DNA of 64,000 nucleotides from Eremomyces bilateralis CBS 781.70 (GCF_010015585.1 NW_022985071.1:1162022-1226021), one strand, 5' to 3'; positions 37,157 to 48,064 are shown, counted from the first letter of the stretch. Notes: generated from the letters alone by a model not told the origin. Program-made: numbers and translations.

Positions 37157-37734
37157 TCAACTAGAAGGATAGGTCATCGTGTTCTCCTTGTTCGAGTACT
37201 GAGAAGCACCCTCCTTCTCGCGCAGCTCGGTCTCCTTATCCTGCTGGATAATGTCACAGCAGCCGCAGCAGCATGCCGCAGCAATGTCGGTCAAACAGGC
37301 GCCCTCTAAGTTGTACTTCTGCCGAATACCGGATCGCTGAAGCGCCGCCATCACCCAGTGGAGGGCGACGAAGCTGCTCAGGCAGTAACCGATGCACTAA
37401 ATCGATCAGTAACAGTTCAAGTGTTGCAGGTAGAGCGGGATGGGGTTCAACTTACAGAGGTGTTGATGGCTTCATAACCTTGCATACTAGGGTCCTTCCG
37501 AACACGATGATGGACCTTCCCGAAGGTAACGCAAGGGAGACAGCAGGTGATCGCACACGTATCGATAGGATTGAGGCAACCGAAGAACGAGGAGTTCCAC
37601 GGGCGGGCTCCGGCGGGAGAAGGGGCCGTGAGCTTGCTGGTATCGGCCAAGGCCGCGTTGAATTGGTTCTTCCAATCTTCGACATCATTCTGGTCGATCG
37701 CCGACTTGGCCGGAGCAGGAGCGGGAGCAGCCAT
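37157..37734 (-). CDS. PLAC8-family cysteine-rich protein
   Basis: Two exons on the minus strand, 37734-37456 and 37396-37157, with a 59-nt GTAAGT..TTTAG intron, encode 172 residues. The central part holds the PLAC8 signature: GCLNPIDTCAITCCLPCVTFG, then the histidine/arginine stretch KVHHRV, and after the splice CLTDIAAACCCGCCDIIQQDKE. The first cysteine run can form a membrane-inserted hairpin. Plant and animal members are linked to cadmium tolerance, calcium flux or organ size; the fungal role is not known. The N-terminus MAAPAPAPAK is low-complexity. The long plus-strand frame across this locus is an antisense shadow. The last 20 residues are polar and probably disordered. Confidence 0.88.
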
Positions 37735-39359
37735 CTTGAAAAGGTAAAACGGGGTGAGGGAGTGGAGTTGGAAGGAAGTATAATAAGATTGAAATCGAAG
37801 AAAGCGAAGTGTCAGGAAGAGAACTCAAGGAGTGTGATGAACGGCAATAATATTAACAGAAGTCATTTGAAGGAGGAAAACGATGGTGATGCCAGGACAT
37901 TTATGTGGTCAGCCCAACGCTCAAGAGGTGCACCCCTGGACCACACGAAGAAAGGCATCCCGCATACAAAATTTCACAACGGCTATTATTGTACAGTATT
38001 CCATACGGGCGTGTTCTGTATGGCTCCCTGCAAAAGCGCTCATCATAACTTTAGGGGTCCCACTTTATACCGTAAAAGTCGGGGTTTTCGGGGAGGCGCC
38101 AGTTCATCAGCGCACCAAAGCGGCCAAGTCGAGCCACGAGAAGCGATATATGGACCGTGCCGGCGTGTCCAAATGTCGTCCACCAGACGAAGGCCTATAG
38201 CTGTCGCTCGCAGCTCCTTGAGAATTTGGATTCTTTATTCAGAAAATCACAGATGCGGCCTGGACAATCGAGACCGCCAATCACCCTAAGGAAGGAAGGG
38301 ATTGGCTTTGAATGTGTGCCGTGGATTATGATAGGTATGTGTTATTCCTAGTTAGCCAGCAAAGAACAAACAACTGACCGGTGGTCTGGATCAGCCCGAT
38401 CAGGCCAAGCTGCAAATGGCTGAGCGCTTAAATGCTTGAGCCCATCACCCCTGCCGCAGCTATGGCTTGAGCCCATGAGATGGAATATGCCGAAGAGCAA
38501 AATTTCGACTGTTGAGTGTTGACTCAGTGATTCGCGGTTTCAATGAGGGTATTAGCGTGGTAGGGCCAAACGAAAAATTGAAAATCAGGGAAAGCATGTT
38601 GACATTTGGAGCCAAGAACTGGAAGAACACGAGATGCGAAATGAGGCGCTCGTATTTCCTTACATGCTGAGAGGTTGGAGGTTCATTTAAAGCGGTGGAA
38701 ATTGCATGAGCCATGGACCGATCCCGCTTGGAGATAGCGTCGTGTCCCACAGCCCGCAATTCCCGCAACCGACCAGGTATGTATGCGTGCAAACTGCAAA
38801 GTAAAAATATCTGCGATCAGCGATGTTCCAAACAGAGTGATAGACAGTCAGGGGACTTCGGGACTCAGGACTCAGTACTCACTACTCAGGGGATAGGAGT
38901 TGACTGACGATCGAGAATTGAGTCAGCCTCGTGCTTTCAGCTTTGGCTCAATTGCGGTCTGTTCATCGGCTTGTGAAGTTGGGCAGCGCTAGACTACTAG
39001 GTATTCACGTGTTAGTTAACGTGTCTAGAAACTATCGGCGCGTCGCCGACATCCCGAATGAGGGAATGAAACACGAAAGATGAAAAAGGTTGGGGAAAAG
39101 GAGTTCGGCACTTTCGCTCGTTCGTATCCCGCCATGGAGTTGGGTGGAGAGGAACACCGCCAAGCTGCACCGGGTTTCCGCTCCGTTGATTACATCACAG
39201 CGTGCTCGAATTTCAATTTGAACATCATCAGTAAATAGACTAGCCTCTTTCGACCTGCGTCTACCCATGATCAGGAGTTAACTGTTGAAATCAAGACCTG
39301 TTATGGTAGCCTGAAGAGTAGTCAAATGCACGAGCATCGCTAAATAGACATTGACAACA
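37735..39359. other. Divergent intergenic region
   Basis: About 1.6 kb between the PLAC8 and Pof1-like starts. It holds an imperfect GGACTC/GTACTC repeat at about 38855-38890 and a CACGTG at 39006-39011. No gene is supported. Confidence 0.4.
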
Positions 39360-40388
39360 ATGACAAACACAGACATGCGTAGCCGTCTCTCCACCACGAC
39401 CTCCCTCCTTCAGCATCTCGAATCGACGCTTCAAACGTTCCTCTCCTCCGGTTCAAGGTTCCGCGTGGTCCGCACCATCTCCCCGTCTGCTGGCGGCAGC
39501 GTTCCTCCAACTCGACCGTCTCCTGCTCTTTCCAGCCTGTACATCCTCGACTCGTCGTTCAATCCCCCAACCCTCGCACACTCCGCGCTCGCCCGCGTAG
39601 CGTGGTCGCATGATGCTTCCAGGGCACCGGCAACGGCGCCCTCGAGGAGTGGTGTTGACGAAAGTGCATCGGAGCAGCGAAGGCTGGTGTTACTATTCAG
39701 CACAGCGAATGCGGACAAGGTGGCAGACCCCTCAGCATATGTGAATCGGTTGGCGATGGTACATCTCTTTGCATTGGAGCTATCAGATTCTTTAAATAGA
39801 AGAGGAAAACAGTCTATAGGACAGGATACCATCCCGAGCGGTCTAAAAGCAGAGGATGACGCTGAACCTTCAGCCAACACTCCTCCCGGATCCGGCCCCA
39901 TCGACATAGACATCGCCCTCACCTCCACCGCATTCTATTCCGACAAAGCCGCCGCAATCTCTAGTACCAGCACGCCCGTCTACCCTCCCCAAACCCGCCA
40001 GATATATCTCCTTGGGTATGACACCTTCACTCGCTTCCTATCGCCCAAGTACTACTCCTCCCATGAGCCGCCGCTGTCGGCGCTCGACTCGTTCTTTGCG
40101 AGTGGGTGCGAGCTATGCGTGATGATGCGGCCAGACGGGAGCGAGAGTGCGAGGGAGGAGCAAGCGGGATATCTGGCGAGGTTGAGGGATGGCATGTTGA
40201 ACGATGTCGGCTTTAGAGCAGAGTGGTCGGAGAAGATTGAGATGGTGGAGGCAGAGAAAGATGCGGTTGGTGTGAGTTCAACGGTGGTGAGGGAGGCCGT
40301 GGCAGACGGAAGACATGACGACCTGCAAAGATTGTGCTTTCCCAGTGTTGCGAGGTGGATAGAAGAGCATGGATTGTATAAGAGGTGA
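39360..40388 (+). CDS. POF1: Pof1-like nucleotidyltransferase (NMN adenylyltransferase fold)
   Basis: A single exon of 342 residues, starting at the ATG at 39360. The nucleotidyltransferase signature is clear near residues 61-74: YILDSSFNPPTLAH, the (G/S)xFNPPTLxH form of the cytidylyltransferase motif. The second motif SSTVVREAV near the C-terminus matches the ISST(K/V)VR loop that binds the nucleotide phosphates, followed by the usual ending ARWIEEHGLY. Yeast Pof1 (YCL047C) has this architecture and has been linked to ATPase activity and protein quality control; true NMN adenylyltransferases are related. The insert at residues 130-190 is Ser/Pro-rich and probably a lineage-specific loop. 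Which nucleotide it uses cannot be told from the sequence. Confidence 0.82.
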   Translation: MTNTDMRSRLSTTTSLLQHLESTLQTFLSSGSRFRVVRTISPSAGGSVPPTRPSPALSSLYILDSSFNPPTLAHSALARVAWSHDASRAPATAPSRSGVDESASEQRRLVLLFSTANADKVADPSAYVNRLAMVHLFALELSDSLNRRGKQSIGQDTIPSGLKAEDDAEPSANTPPGSGPIDIDIALTSTAFYSDKAAAISSTSTPVYPPQTRQIYLLGYDTFTRFLSPKYYSSHEPPLSALDSFFASGCELCVMMRPDGSESAREEQAGYLARLRDGMLNDVGFRAEWSEKIEMVEAEKDAVGVSSTVVREAVADGRHDDLQRLCFPSVARWIEEHGLYKR

Positions 40389-41441
40389 GGATGGAGACTA
40401 GCACATCCGGTTTGGACGGAATTTGATTATCCGCCAGGGGGAGCCGCCAAGCATGCTACGAGGTGCGGAAAGGGCCGTGAAATCGAAGCAATCTGGATCT
40501 GCCGCCGTTGTTAGCTTTTCTTTCTCAAGGAAGGATTCAAGTAACCTGTGCGCCCCAAGACGTATACGGGGAGGTAGACATGGAATATACGGCGGTTGAG
40601 CATGAGCTACAACTTACACTGAATCAAACCCCGTATGCCAGGCCACCGAAGACCCCTGGCGCCGGAGCCGACCACCCAGGGGGGCGGGACCCCCCGAAGA
40701 ACCACACCGAACAGCAGGAGCCCGAGCCCCACGACGGGACTCGCCCAGCTCAGAGGATCATGATGACTACTCTTGGGAAGCGGCTTGGTCTTCGGGAGTA
40801 CTCCGATGCGAACACCGAGCATACTTCTGACCCTGACTCTACGTACGAAAACCTAGAAGACGATTCAGGTGATCGCAACCACCAGGATAACTGATAATCG
40901 CGAGATAGATAGTTCAACGGCAAGATTGACGAGACTAGCGGTTCTACCAAATTCATGAGAGCACAAGATCTGCAGTTCCGTCATTATGGTGCCATGCCAC
41001 ATGCTATATCGGGATGTGTGATTAAAGGGAAACGAGATCAGTAGAGTTCTGTTCTGGTGGTACTACAGAATATTCTAGTATATGACGGGTAGTTCCTGAT
41101 CTCCTTGTTTTCTGTGGGCTCCGTCATCATCATCACGTATAATTCCTTTATATTGCTTTCATGTTCACTTCAGTTTGCTTTCTTTTACTTTGCTTTATAC
41201 TTGCTTTATGTTTCTCCTCAATGTTACTTCGAACGTAAAACCTTCTTCCTTTTACTTCCTCATCATCTACCCTTACTATACATGTCCTCACCTTATACCA
41301 CCGTCTTCAACTCCCAAGTCCTAAACTCTGAAAGCGCGATTCAGTGCTAACTTATAACTGATTACTATAATGAGCCCACGGAGGGAATTTCGTTCTCAAC
41401 GCGCCTAGAGACTCTAATATCACAGTTTCTACAGCGTTTAA
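40389..41441. other. Intergenic region with a possible small frame and a GC hairpin
   Basis: About 1 kb. The plus-strand frame 40580-40894 (104 codons from an ATG) is acidic and low-complexity, and I do not call it a gene. It contains a perfect G6/C6 hairpin at 40679-40695. From about 41130 to 41290 the + strand is pyrimidine-rich, like a leader, and is followed by an ATG at 41282 whose frame closes after 22 codons. This could be the decayed start of the helicase relic that follows. Confidence 0.35.
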
Positions 41442-42223
41442 GTGTCCCTTACGGATACCCCGTCACTGGAGCTTCAATCCAGTGCCTGCAATTCCCGTTT
41501 CCCTTCGCACAATTTCGATATACAGGTCAGTGAGACGATTTCCACGGTATTCTACCAGGGCAAGCTTCAACAAAGTCTCCAAGGGAAAAACGAACTTCGG
41601 GACAAGATGTTCGACTGGATCAAGAGCAATTGCCATCCTCTTTCTGCCTACACGGTTGTGCACACTGCCCTCTTCCACGTCAGACACAGCTACCGATGTC
41701 GGCGAGGCCTTTAGCTACAACATGGGTTTCTTGCGTCTTGGAATGTACCTGATCAAACTTTTAGTCTTCGGTGAAAGCATGCGGCGTCCCATGATACCGA
41801 TCTTCGAATGGGAGGCTTCTTAGACGAGCATTTTCATAGATTCGATCTTCAAATGGGCGGTCCCGCGAAGGCGAAGAACATTTTCATTTGGTTCCGTATG
41901 CCGCACAGCGAGACTGCTACTTAACTGCGAATTATCTCTTAGCGTTGAAGTATCTTTTCGCGAATCTCTGCGATATCAGAGTCCAGACCATCGATGGCTT
42001 TCAAGAGGTGGAGGGTTATGTTGTCATTGCCAATACTGTGATCACTGGTGCGGTCAAGTTCATGGGCGACAGTGGACGGTCTTACATCTTCTCCTCCCAA
42101 GTGACCGCAGCCTGGATTCTATGTTGGCGTTATCATAGACAGAAGGATTCGACCGTCAAATGGGCTGCTTCACAGAATTGTAGAGTAGCAACATTTTCAA
42201 AAAGCTTGCTTTGTCGTTCGTGA
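41442..42223 (+). pseudogene. Remnant of a UPF1-like superfamily 1 helicase
   Basis: Three adjacent pieces in three different frames read like the second half of a fungal SF1 helicase of the AAA_12/NFX1-like kind. Piece one (41442-41714) has VSETISTVFYQGKLQ, matching the family stretch after the QYRMHP motif. Piece two (to about 41823) is poorly conserved. Piece three (41888-42223) has VPYAAQRDCYL, then IRVQTIDGFQ, then VVIANTVITG and KFMGDSGR, matching motifs IV, V and the approach to VI, which normally reads like TxDGFQGxE and GFxxDxRRxNVALTR. The glycine and glutamate after DGFQ are changed and the VALTR part is lost. No splicing that I can see repairs the frames. The Walker A and B half is missing, so this is a 5'-truncated, decayed copy. 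Confidence 0.55.
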
Positions 42224-42354
42224 TAGTTGAAGTCAAATGAAACTAAGCACCTAGTGTGATTACAACCAGTCTCGAGAAATAGACTAATAGTGTATCGCAC
42301 TGGGAATTTCTGCATATGTTAACCCACATTATTATTGACAAAGATATATATATA

Positions 42355-42914
42355 TTAACAGCTGACCTGCCGTGCCGATGACAGCAATAGTAGTGCAACG
42401 ATAAGTCCGTAGATTGCTGAGGTGGTCAGTTAGAGTCCCAAGCCTGCCCTCAATACGAAAGCAAACTTACCCAGAACTTCCGCAAAGATGAGAATCATGA
42501 CCATTCCGACGTATAGTCGTGGCTGCTGCACACACGCCCGGGCTCCTGCATCGCCCACAATACCCAAGGAGAATCCTGCAGCCAATCCTGCGATGCCCAC
42601 TGACAAGCCGGCGCCCAGCTGGATGAACCCCTTGAAGATGTGATGTTCCGCTTTTAGGTCATTGATGATCATGATGGACACGATCACGCCGTAGATGCCG
42701 AGGACGCCGGATAGGATAACCGGTATGCTATCTATACCCGCCTCAGTGATGATTTTCGGAAGAGGGGCCAGCTGTCTCGCCTACTTTTGATGACCTGGTC
42801 AGGCCTGAGGATGCCGGAGTGCATCACGCCGACTCCGGCTTTGGCTGTGCCATAAGAAGCACCCAGGCATGTCAAGCATATCGATGCCGCAACGCCCATA
42901 GCACCGAAGAACGG
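42355..42914 (-). CDS. V-type H+-ATPase c-type proteolipid subunit, first exon unresolved
   Basis: The visible minus-strand exons are 42914-42785, 42731-42471 and 42416-42355, with introns of 53 and 54 nt in phase; they encode about 150 residues. The four-helix proteolipid is clear: [30 protein letters not shown], the second hairpin [36 protein letters not shown] and ILIFAEVL, with the proton-carrying Glu in the fourth span. Vma3/Vma11 form the rotor ring that pumps protons into vacuoles and other organelles. The usual short first exon should lie upstream; a candidate ATG at 43078 (MP..) joined to an acceptor at 42932 is in phase but unproven. Several positions differ from ordinary fungal Vma3 (for example ACVQQPR and the end SARQVSC), so this may be a second, divergent copy. 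Confidence 0.75.
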
Positions 42915-43918
42915 CTGTGAAGGTGTTAACACTCAGTTCGGATCGATGCCAGTCGAATTGGAGGAATTAGGCCGGCCCGGGGTCTCGTACGCTGTAAACA
43001 GGACTATATTTCCGTATCGTCAGCCCACAGAAGCTTCTTCTAAGAGTACTAAAGAAAATATTGGCCCTTACCAGGCATCTGAAGAATACATTGGATGTAA
43101 ACGTTTGGTTTTCCGATGTTCAGTGGCAATGGCAGCATGGAAGTAAATGATCAGTGTGCAGCGAACAGCATAGAGATACTGGGGATGTCACTTAAATATA
43201 AACTCAATGACCAAGAATAGAATTTAACGTCGAAGTGGCTTGCTGAGGGAACGGAATGAAAGGGGCCGGTATCTCGAAATGCTGCTGCCTGGAGTCGACT
43301 CGGTCCATGAGACACAAGACTCGCAGCATTGCGTCACTTAAATCCGCGAACAAGAGCAATTATATTTTATAGAGCTTGATAAGTGGAAAAAGAAGGTAGC
43401 CCATATGAGGGCTGTTGTTATTGCTCGGGATGGATTTGTTTGAAGTGGATGGAGGCAATATGTCTGGCTCCTTTGGTCCTCTCCCGCAAAGAACCTAAAG
43501 TAATTATAGCTTAGAATCAGTGTAATCAACCGGAGAGTGGACTGAATTAATGGTGAAGTACATCCCCAGGGCTTTTAAAAATCATCAATCATTCCCTTGC
43601 GTTATTTTCATATAACGTTATGGTTTGAGAGAGAGAGAATGCCGTTTAGATGTTGTGCGGCGGTCCAGACTTCCTTCCTCAGGACATGCGTCACTTTTGC
43701 GCCCTTAAAAATCCAGAGTAACGAATATTAGCCTTGGTCAAAACCGTCGCTCATCAACAAGTAGAAATTTTACACATCAGTCATCTTTCTTACGGTATAT
43801 AATACAAGTATTGCCCCAAGATCTATGCATGATCGCAGCCTGTGTGTACTGCTTCGGTCCATTTCGCCAATTCCCCCAACCATCCAAAGAAACTCCTTGC
43901 AATGCCCATGAACAGTGA
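42915..43918. other. Region upstream of the V-ATPase gene and 3' of the DUF3405 gene
   Basis: About 1 kb that should contain the missing first V-ATPase exon and its promoter (probably 42915-43310) and the terminator side of the gene at 43919. A short GA-repeat run lies at about 43628-43640. No other feature is seen. Confidence 0.35.
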
Positions 43919-46453
43919 TCAAGCATAATCATCCTCATTTTCCTTTTCTTGGCCCTCGACGACCAGGTCTACCTGTTTGACGGGATGCAGCAGCATTGCC
44001 GGAAGGCACATGCGTCCCTCATTAAGAACCTCCCATTCCTCCCCGCCGTCGTTGTCGACCTTGTACCCTAACCAGCGTTTCCAGAGGTTCGGAGCGAAAC
44101 CCGCGTGGTAATACCAAGTGGTACCAAGGAAGTTGTGCTGCCGTTCATCGGAGAAGACGCTGGGTCGCGCGCCACCCGAAGCCCCATTCCTCCCGCCATT
44201 AAATATCGCGGCCAGATAGTCGGTCGGCCATTGCCGGTCGACGAAGACGGGATGCGGAGCGTACACAGCCTTGAATCCATGATGGAGCGCGCATGTTCCC
44301 GGCCACATCTCGGAGAACATGGTATGCCGCTTGAGAGCGGTTTCGCGGTGCATCGTTTCCAAGAGGCGCCGCGACATGCGACTGGACGTATTGATCGCTG
44401 TGCGACGAGGAGGGAGCCCATGAGTCTTGTTGTAGCCCGTCACGTCGTCCGCAAGAATCCAATTCGTTCCAGCCGGGTCGAAGAGCGGATTGAAGACAAT
44501 GAGGTCGGCCTCTTCGCCAACGCCCCATTCGTGTTTGTCATCTTTGATCGATTGGGGAGGAAAAGGGTCATTCTGCGTCTCCAGCACGTCATCCAGTGGA
44601 GGATCCGCTCCCCAGATCGGCTTCTCCGCTTGCTGCTGTGGTTGCGCATATGCAGGCAGGTTCGGATTCTTCGCAGCAAGTTCGGTCCAGATGTTGCTCT
44701 TGGTACTGGTTCCATGCTCGGTCTGGACTCGAACGAGATGTTTGAAATCTTCCCAGGAACCATGTTCACTCGGAACATAAAAGCGCGAATTTCTCTCCCA
44801 TAGACCTTTCCGCGGCTGCTGGGCCGCCCATTGGCTGACCTTGTCGAAGAGGTGGTAGAAGTGCCCGGTATACCGGACGTCCATCTCCCAGTGCCAGATG
44901 TAGTCGTACTCCGGGTGACGGTGGGAGAAATACTGTACCGGCATGAATGAGCTCCGGTACGCTCCATAGACAGGCAAGCCCCTGTACATGCTCTCCTCCA
45001 AGCCACCATAGATAAGTGACATCTGGCGCTCCGACCACAGAGTTCCCATCCCGCGAAACTCCGGGGGAAGTGCACTGTCCAGGACGCTTTGGTAAGTCTC
45101 CTCATCCGCCCAGATCTGTTTGTCGTCGTCTTTGACGTGGATTAGGAAATGGACCTCGTACTCCCCGCCCGAAAGAAGCGAAAGCTCTGCAACCAGCGCT
45201 CTCAAGAATAAAAGGTCTTCGTCATCGTATTCGTAGTTGTGCCATGTTCTCAGAAGAAGAGCTGTGCGGGGTAGTCGCTTGTTTACAGCGGTCGTCGATG
45301 TGGAGGCCTGGGATTCGGCTGGAATGGAAGTCGGAGGAAACGCCAGTCCATGTTCGCTAGAGTCGGCATCGAAGCCGGCATCAGATTCGCTGGACTCCCG
45401 TTGTGTTTCTCGCTTTTCGTTGTGCACTCCCAAACCCTCTGCATTCGGTGGATGTGCGACTAACATCTGGTCCACGTTGTTTTGACTAGGTATGGTCCCG
45501 TTAAATCGGTGCCTGTTGGCTTCCGAACACCGCCTTTGGGCATCGGCCCAATTGACTTTCCTGAAGTCAACTTCCGGCTCTTCCGCCCACACATCATCAG
45601 CTCCGTCCCGATCGCCACCCAAGGCAGAGCCACTTCCTCCTGCATGTCGAGGATATCCAAGTCCATATGGTCCAAGCCTCCCAAATCGTTCAAAACAAAT
45701 GTCGTCTCGTAATCCCAACATCGAGTACGAGCCCATGACGTTTTCGGGCATTCCCTTGGGCACCCCAGGGTAAGCAAGCAACTGAGGTATTCGAATGGTG
45801 TTTGCGGAATCGAGAAAACACTCCGCAACTTCGGTATACTCGTCCTTGTACGCCTGTGAGCTGTAGTTCGGAAAAGGTGAGAACTTCTGCGCTTTCGGGA
45901 GTGCAGTATCCCCTCTCTCCTCTTTTTCATCTCTTTTCTGGCCCACAGGCTTCTCCAATATCACCACAGTATGGTTCCCTGGATATTCGGGCCGATTTTC
46001 GGATCGCGGAACGAGTGTTCGGATTCCCCCATGATACCTCGTTAGGAACGGGAATGCCTCCCATGCATGGGGGCCAGCAGGCCGGCCAAACCCTTTATAC
46101 ACGGATTTTGCCGATGCCCAACTCTGTCGCACAAGCGTGAGGATGAAGATAATGACTATCGACAGGAGGACCAGCGTGAAGTAGCGAGCGTATCGCCGGG
46201 GCGGTCGATAGGAGTAGGCTTTCGCTTTCCGCGCGGACGAGCCTGAAACATGGCGAAGCATCCCTTGATAAGATGAGGAGGTGGCGCGCGAGGAGTATGC
46301 CGAAGTGGAGGTCGGGGATTCCAGATAATCGGATTCATCGAGGGCTTTCTCATCGTCGTAGTAATCGTCGGGTTCTGTGGCGATGGAGGTGTAGGCTTTG
46401 AATTTGCGCTTCGCTACCCGTAATGGGCTGAAGCTACTGCCAGGGGCAGACAT
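43919..46453 (-). CDS. DUF3405-family type II membrane protein
   Basis: A single exon of 844 residues, starting at the ATG at 46453 (MSAPGSSFSPLRVAKRK); the frame is open further upstream but has no ATG there. One transmembrane span (YFTLVLLSIVIIFILTLV, residues 91-108) follows a basic Ser-rich cytoplasmic tail, which gives a type II, Golgi-like topology. The lumenal part contains the stretches I associate with DUF3405: RTWHNYEYDDEDLLFLRALV, VHFLIHVKDD, YDYIWHWEMDVRYTGH and GLWERNSRFYVPSEHG. The DxD-like EMDVR segment and the Golgi topology suggest a glycosyltransferase-like role, which is inference. NHT, NGT and NYS sites are present for N-glycosylation. It is divergent from ERD2. Confidence 0.82.
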   Translation of the reverse strand: MSAPGSSFSPLRVAKRKFKAYTSIATEPDDYYDDEKALDESDYLESPTSTSAYSSRATSSSYQGMLRHVSGSSARKAKAYSYRPPRRYARYFTLVLLSIVIIFILTLVRQSWASAKSVYKGFGRPAGPHAWEAFPFLTRYHGGIRTLVPRSENRPEYPGNHTVVILEKPVGQKRDEKEERGDTALPKAQKFSPFPNYSSQAYKDEYTEVAECFLDSANTIRIPQLLAYPGVPKGMPENVMGSYSMLGLRDDICFERFGRLGPYGLGYPRHAGGSGSALGGDRDGADDVWAEEPEVDFRKVNWADAQRRCSEANRHRFNGTIPSQNNVDQMLVAHPPNAEGLGVHNEKRETQRESSESDAGFDADSSEHGLAFPPTSIPAESQASTSTTAVNKRLPRTALLLRTWHNYEYDDEDLLFLRALVAELSLLSGGEYEVHFLIHVKDDDKQIWADEETYQSVLDSALPPEFRGMGTLWSERQMSLIYGGLEESMYRGLPVYGAYRSSFMPVQYFSHRHPEYDYIWHWEMDVRYTGHFYHLFDKVSQWAAQQPRKGLWERNSRFYVPSEHGSWEDFKHLVRVQTEHGTSTKSNIWTELAAKNPNLPAYAQPQQQAEKPIWGADPPLDDVLETQNDPFPPQSIKDDKHEWGVGEEADLIVFNPLFDPAGTNWILADDVTGYNKTHGLPPRRTAINTSSRMSRRLLETMHRETALKRHTMFSEMWPGTCALHHGFKAVYAPHPVFVDRQWPTDYLAAIFNGGRNGASGGARPSVFSDERQHNFLGTTWYYHAGFAPNLWKRWLGYKVDNDGGEEWEVLNEGRMCLPAMLLHPVKQVDLVVEGQEKENEDDYA

Positions 46454-47189
46454 GTGTCGGAGTCTCGTCTGGGTTTGGATGTCTAATTCGCGATTGACAC
46501 GTGGGAAGAGACCGAATTCGCAACTTCCTTGAAAGAGTTTACAATCGTTGACGAATGTATTGGAACAGGACTTTGAATTTAATCGAGGTAAAGACAAGAA
46601 TACAAAGGGGTCCTTTGCTCAGAAAGCATATTTACATGAGCATTAAGGGAAGAAAGTGCATGAATGTCAAAGAGGATGTTGTACTTCAGTCCAATATCAA
46701 TAGCAACAATTGCACATCAACGAAGCGATCAATCCTGTTCATTGTTTGCGCCAAGCAACTCGTCACAACAGCCCGGGTGGCCCACTATCACCAAGTCAAC
46801 CAGACCAGAGGTGCAGGCCGTACCGCCGTAGGGGATGGGTTTCACGTGACAGCTCTGTTCCATCCTGCTTACTCATCCCAAATTGTAGCCTGTAAATCTG
46901 TAAGGACGGACTAAGGACGGGTGGGGGTGCACGTGATGTCCTATCTTTCTGATTGACACCTCAGGCAGCAAGGTGTCAACATCAGCACGCGCAGCCCAGC
47001 ATTTCGCGCGCAACGTTATGCTGACGTTGGGGGTTGAGCGTTGCTGCGTGGCTTCAAATTGTAAACTCCATGTTGAAGGTCCATCTTGATTACATCTATG
47101 TCAACCGCGTATCCTTCAAGGCTTCAACACACTTCGGCTTATGCCCACTTCGAATTGCTTTTGATTGACGACTCTGACCATCCAACAAA
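46454..47189. promoter_or_regulatory. Divergent promoter, DUF3405 gene / ERD2
   Basis: A 736-bp spacer holds two CACGTG hexamers, at 46843-46848 (as TCACGTGA) and 46930-46935, 347 and 260 bp before the ERD2 ATG. These are bHLH (Cbf1-type) sites by sequence; a role is not shown. Confidence 0.4.
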
Positions 47190-48064
47190 ATGAATATCTT
47201 CCGACTCTTTGGTATGTCCCATCCCTTTGAATGCGCTCCGGAGATGTTGAAGCTAACCATTCACTTAAGCGGATTTGTCACATCTGGTGTCAATCCTGAT
47301 CCTGCTACAGAAGATGAAATCTTCAAGTGTCAGTTCATTCCTGGTTGCCGAAATGTGTTTCTGAACTAAACCATATGTGCCGACAGAGCGCCTCAGGAAT
47401 CTCCTTCAAATCGCAATTCCTATACTTCCTCGTTTACGTGACGCGATACATCGACTTGCTATGGACATTCTATAAGCCGGAGAGCTTGTACAACACCGTG
47501 TTCAAAATCATCTTCATCGCGACCTCCGCGTACACGATCTACTTGATGTTGAACGACTACAAACCGACCCACGATCCGAATCTAGACACGTTTAGGGTGG
47601 AATATCTCTTAGCAGGGAGCTTGCTGCTGGCTGTCATTTTCCCCTACAAGTACAATTTTACGGAGGTACGTCACATCCAAGAAGCATAATCCGGGCGGAA
47701 CAAGACGTTGACGCTTTGACAGATCTTCTGGGCCTTTTCCATCTGGCTAGAAGCGGTTGCGATCTTGCCTCAACTTTTCATGCTACAACGAACCGGGGAA
47801 GCCGAGACAATCACAACCCATTACTTGTTCGCGCTCGGGATCTACAGGGCTCTGTACATCCCCAACTGGATCTACCGATATACGATGGAGACCCCTCCGT
47901 ACAGCGATCCTATCGCCGTCCTCGCCGGAATCGTCCAGACCATCCTTTACTCGGACTTCTTCTGGATCTACTATACCAAGTCAGTGTTCGTATCCTGACT
48001 TCTGCCCCTCTACTAACGCTTCTGAAGGGTCATGCAAGGGAAGAAGTTCAACCTTCCCGTTTGA
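47190..48064 (+). CDS. ERD2: ER lumen protein-retaining receptor (KDEL/HDEL receptor)
   Basis: Five exons, 47190-47211, 47270-47328, 47387-47665, 47723-47979 and 48028-48064, encode 217 residues, the standard size. The first exon is only 22 nt (MNIFRLF). The seven-helix receptor reads [41 protein letters not shown], then [65 protein letters not shown] and [15 protein letters not shown], all close to yeast and animal Erd2. The Lys-rich C-terminus is the COPI retrieval signal region. Its job is to bind H/KDEL proteins in the Golgi and return them to the ER. The last intron has a perfect CTACTAAC branch site. The start is fixed by the conserved MN(I/L)FR beginning. Confidence 0.96.

Noticed and set aside
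37273-38289. 338-codon plus-strand open frame across the PLAC8 gene
   Set aside because: It lies antisense to a well-supported spliced PLAC8 gene, and its composition (Arg/Gly/Ser-rich) is that of a shadow frame.
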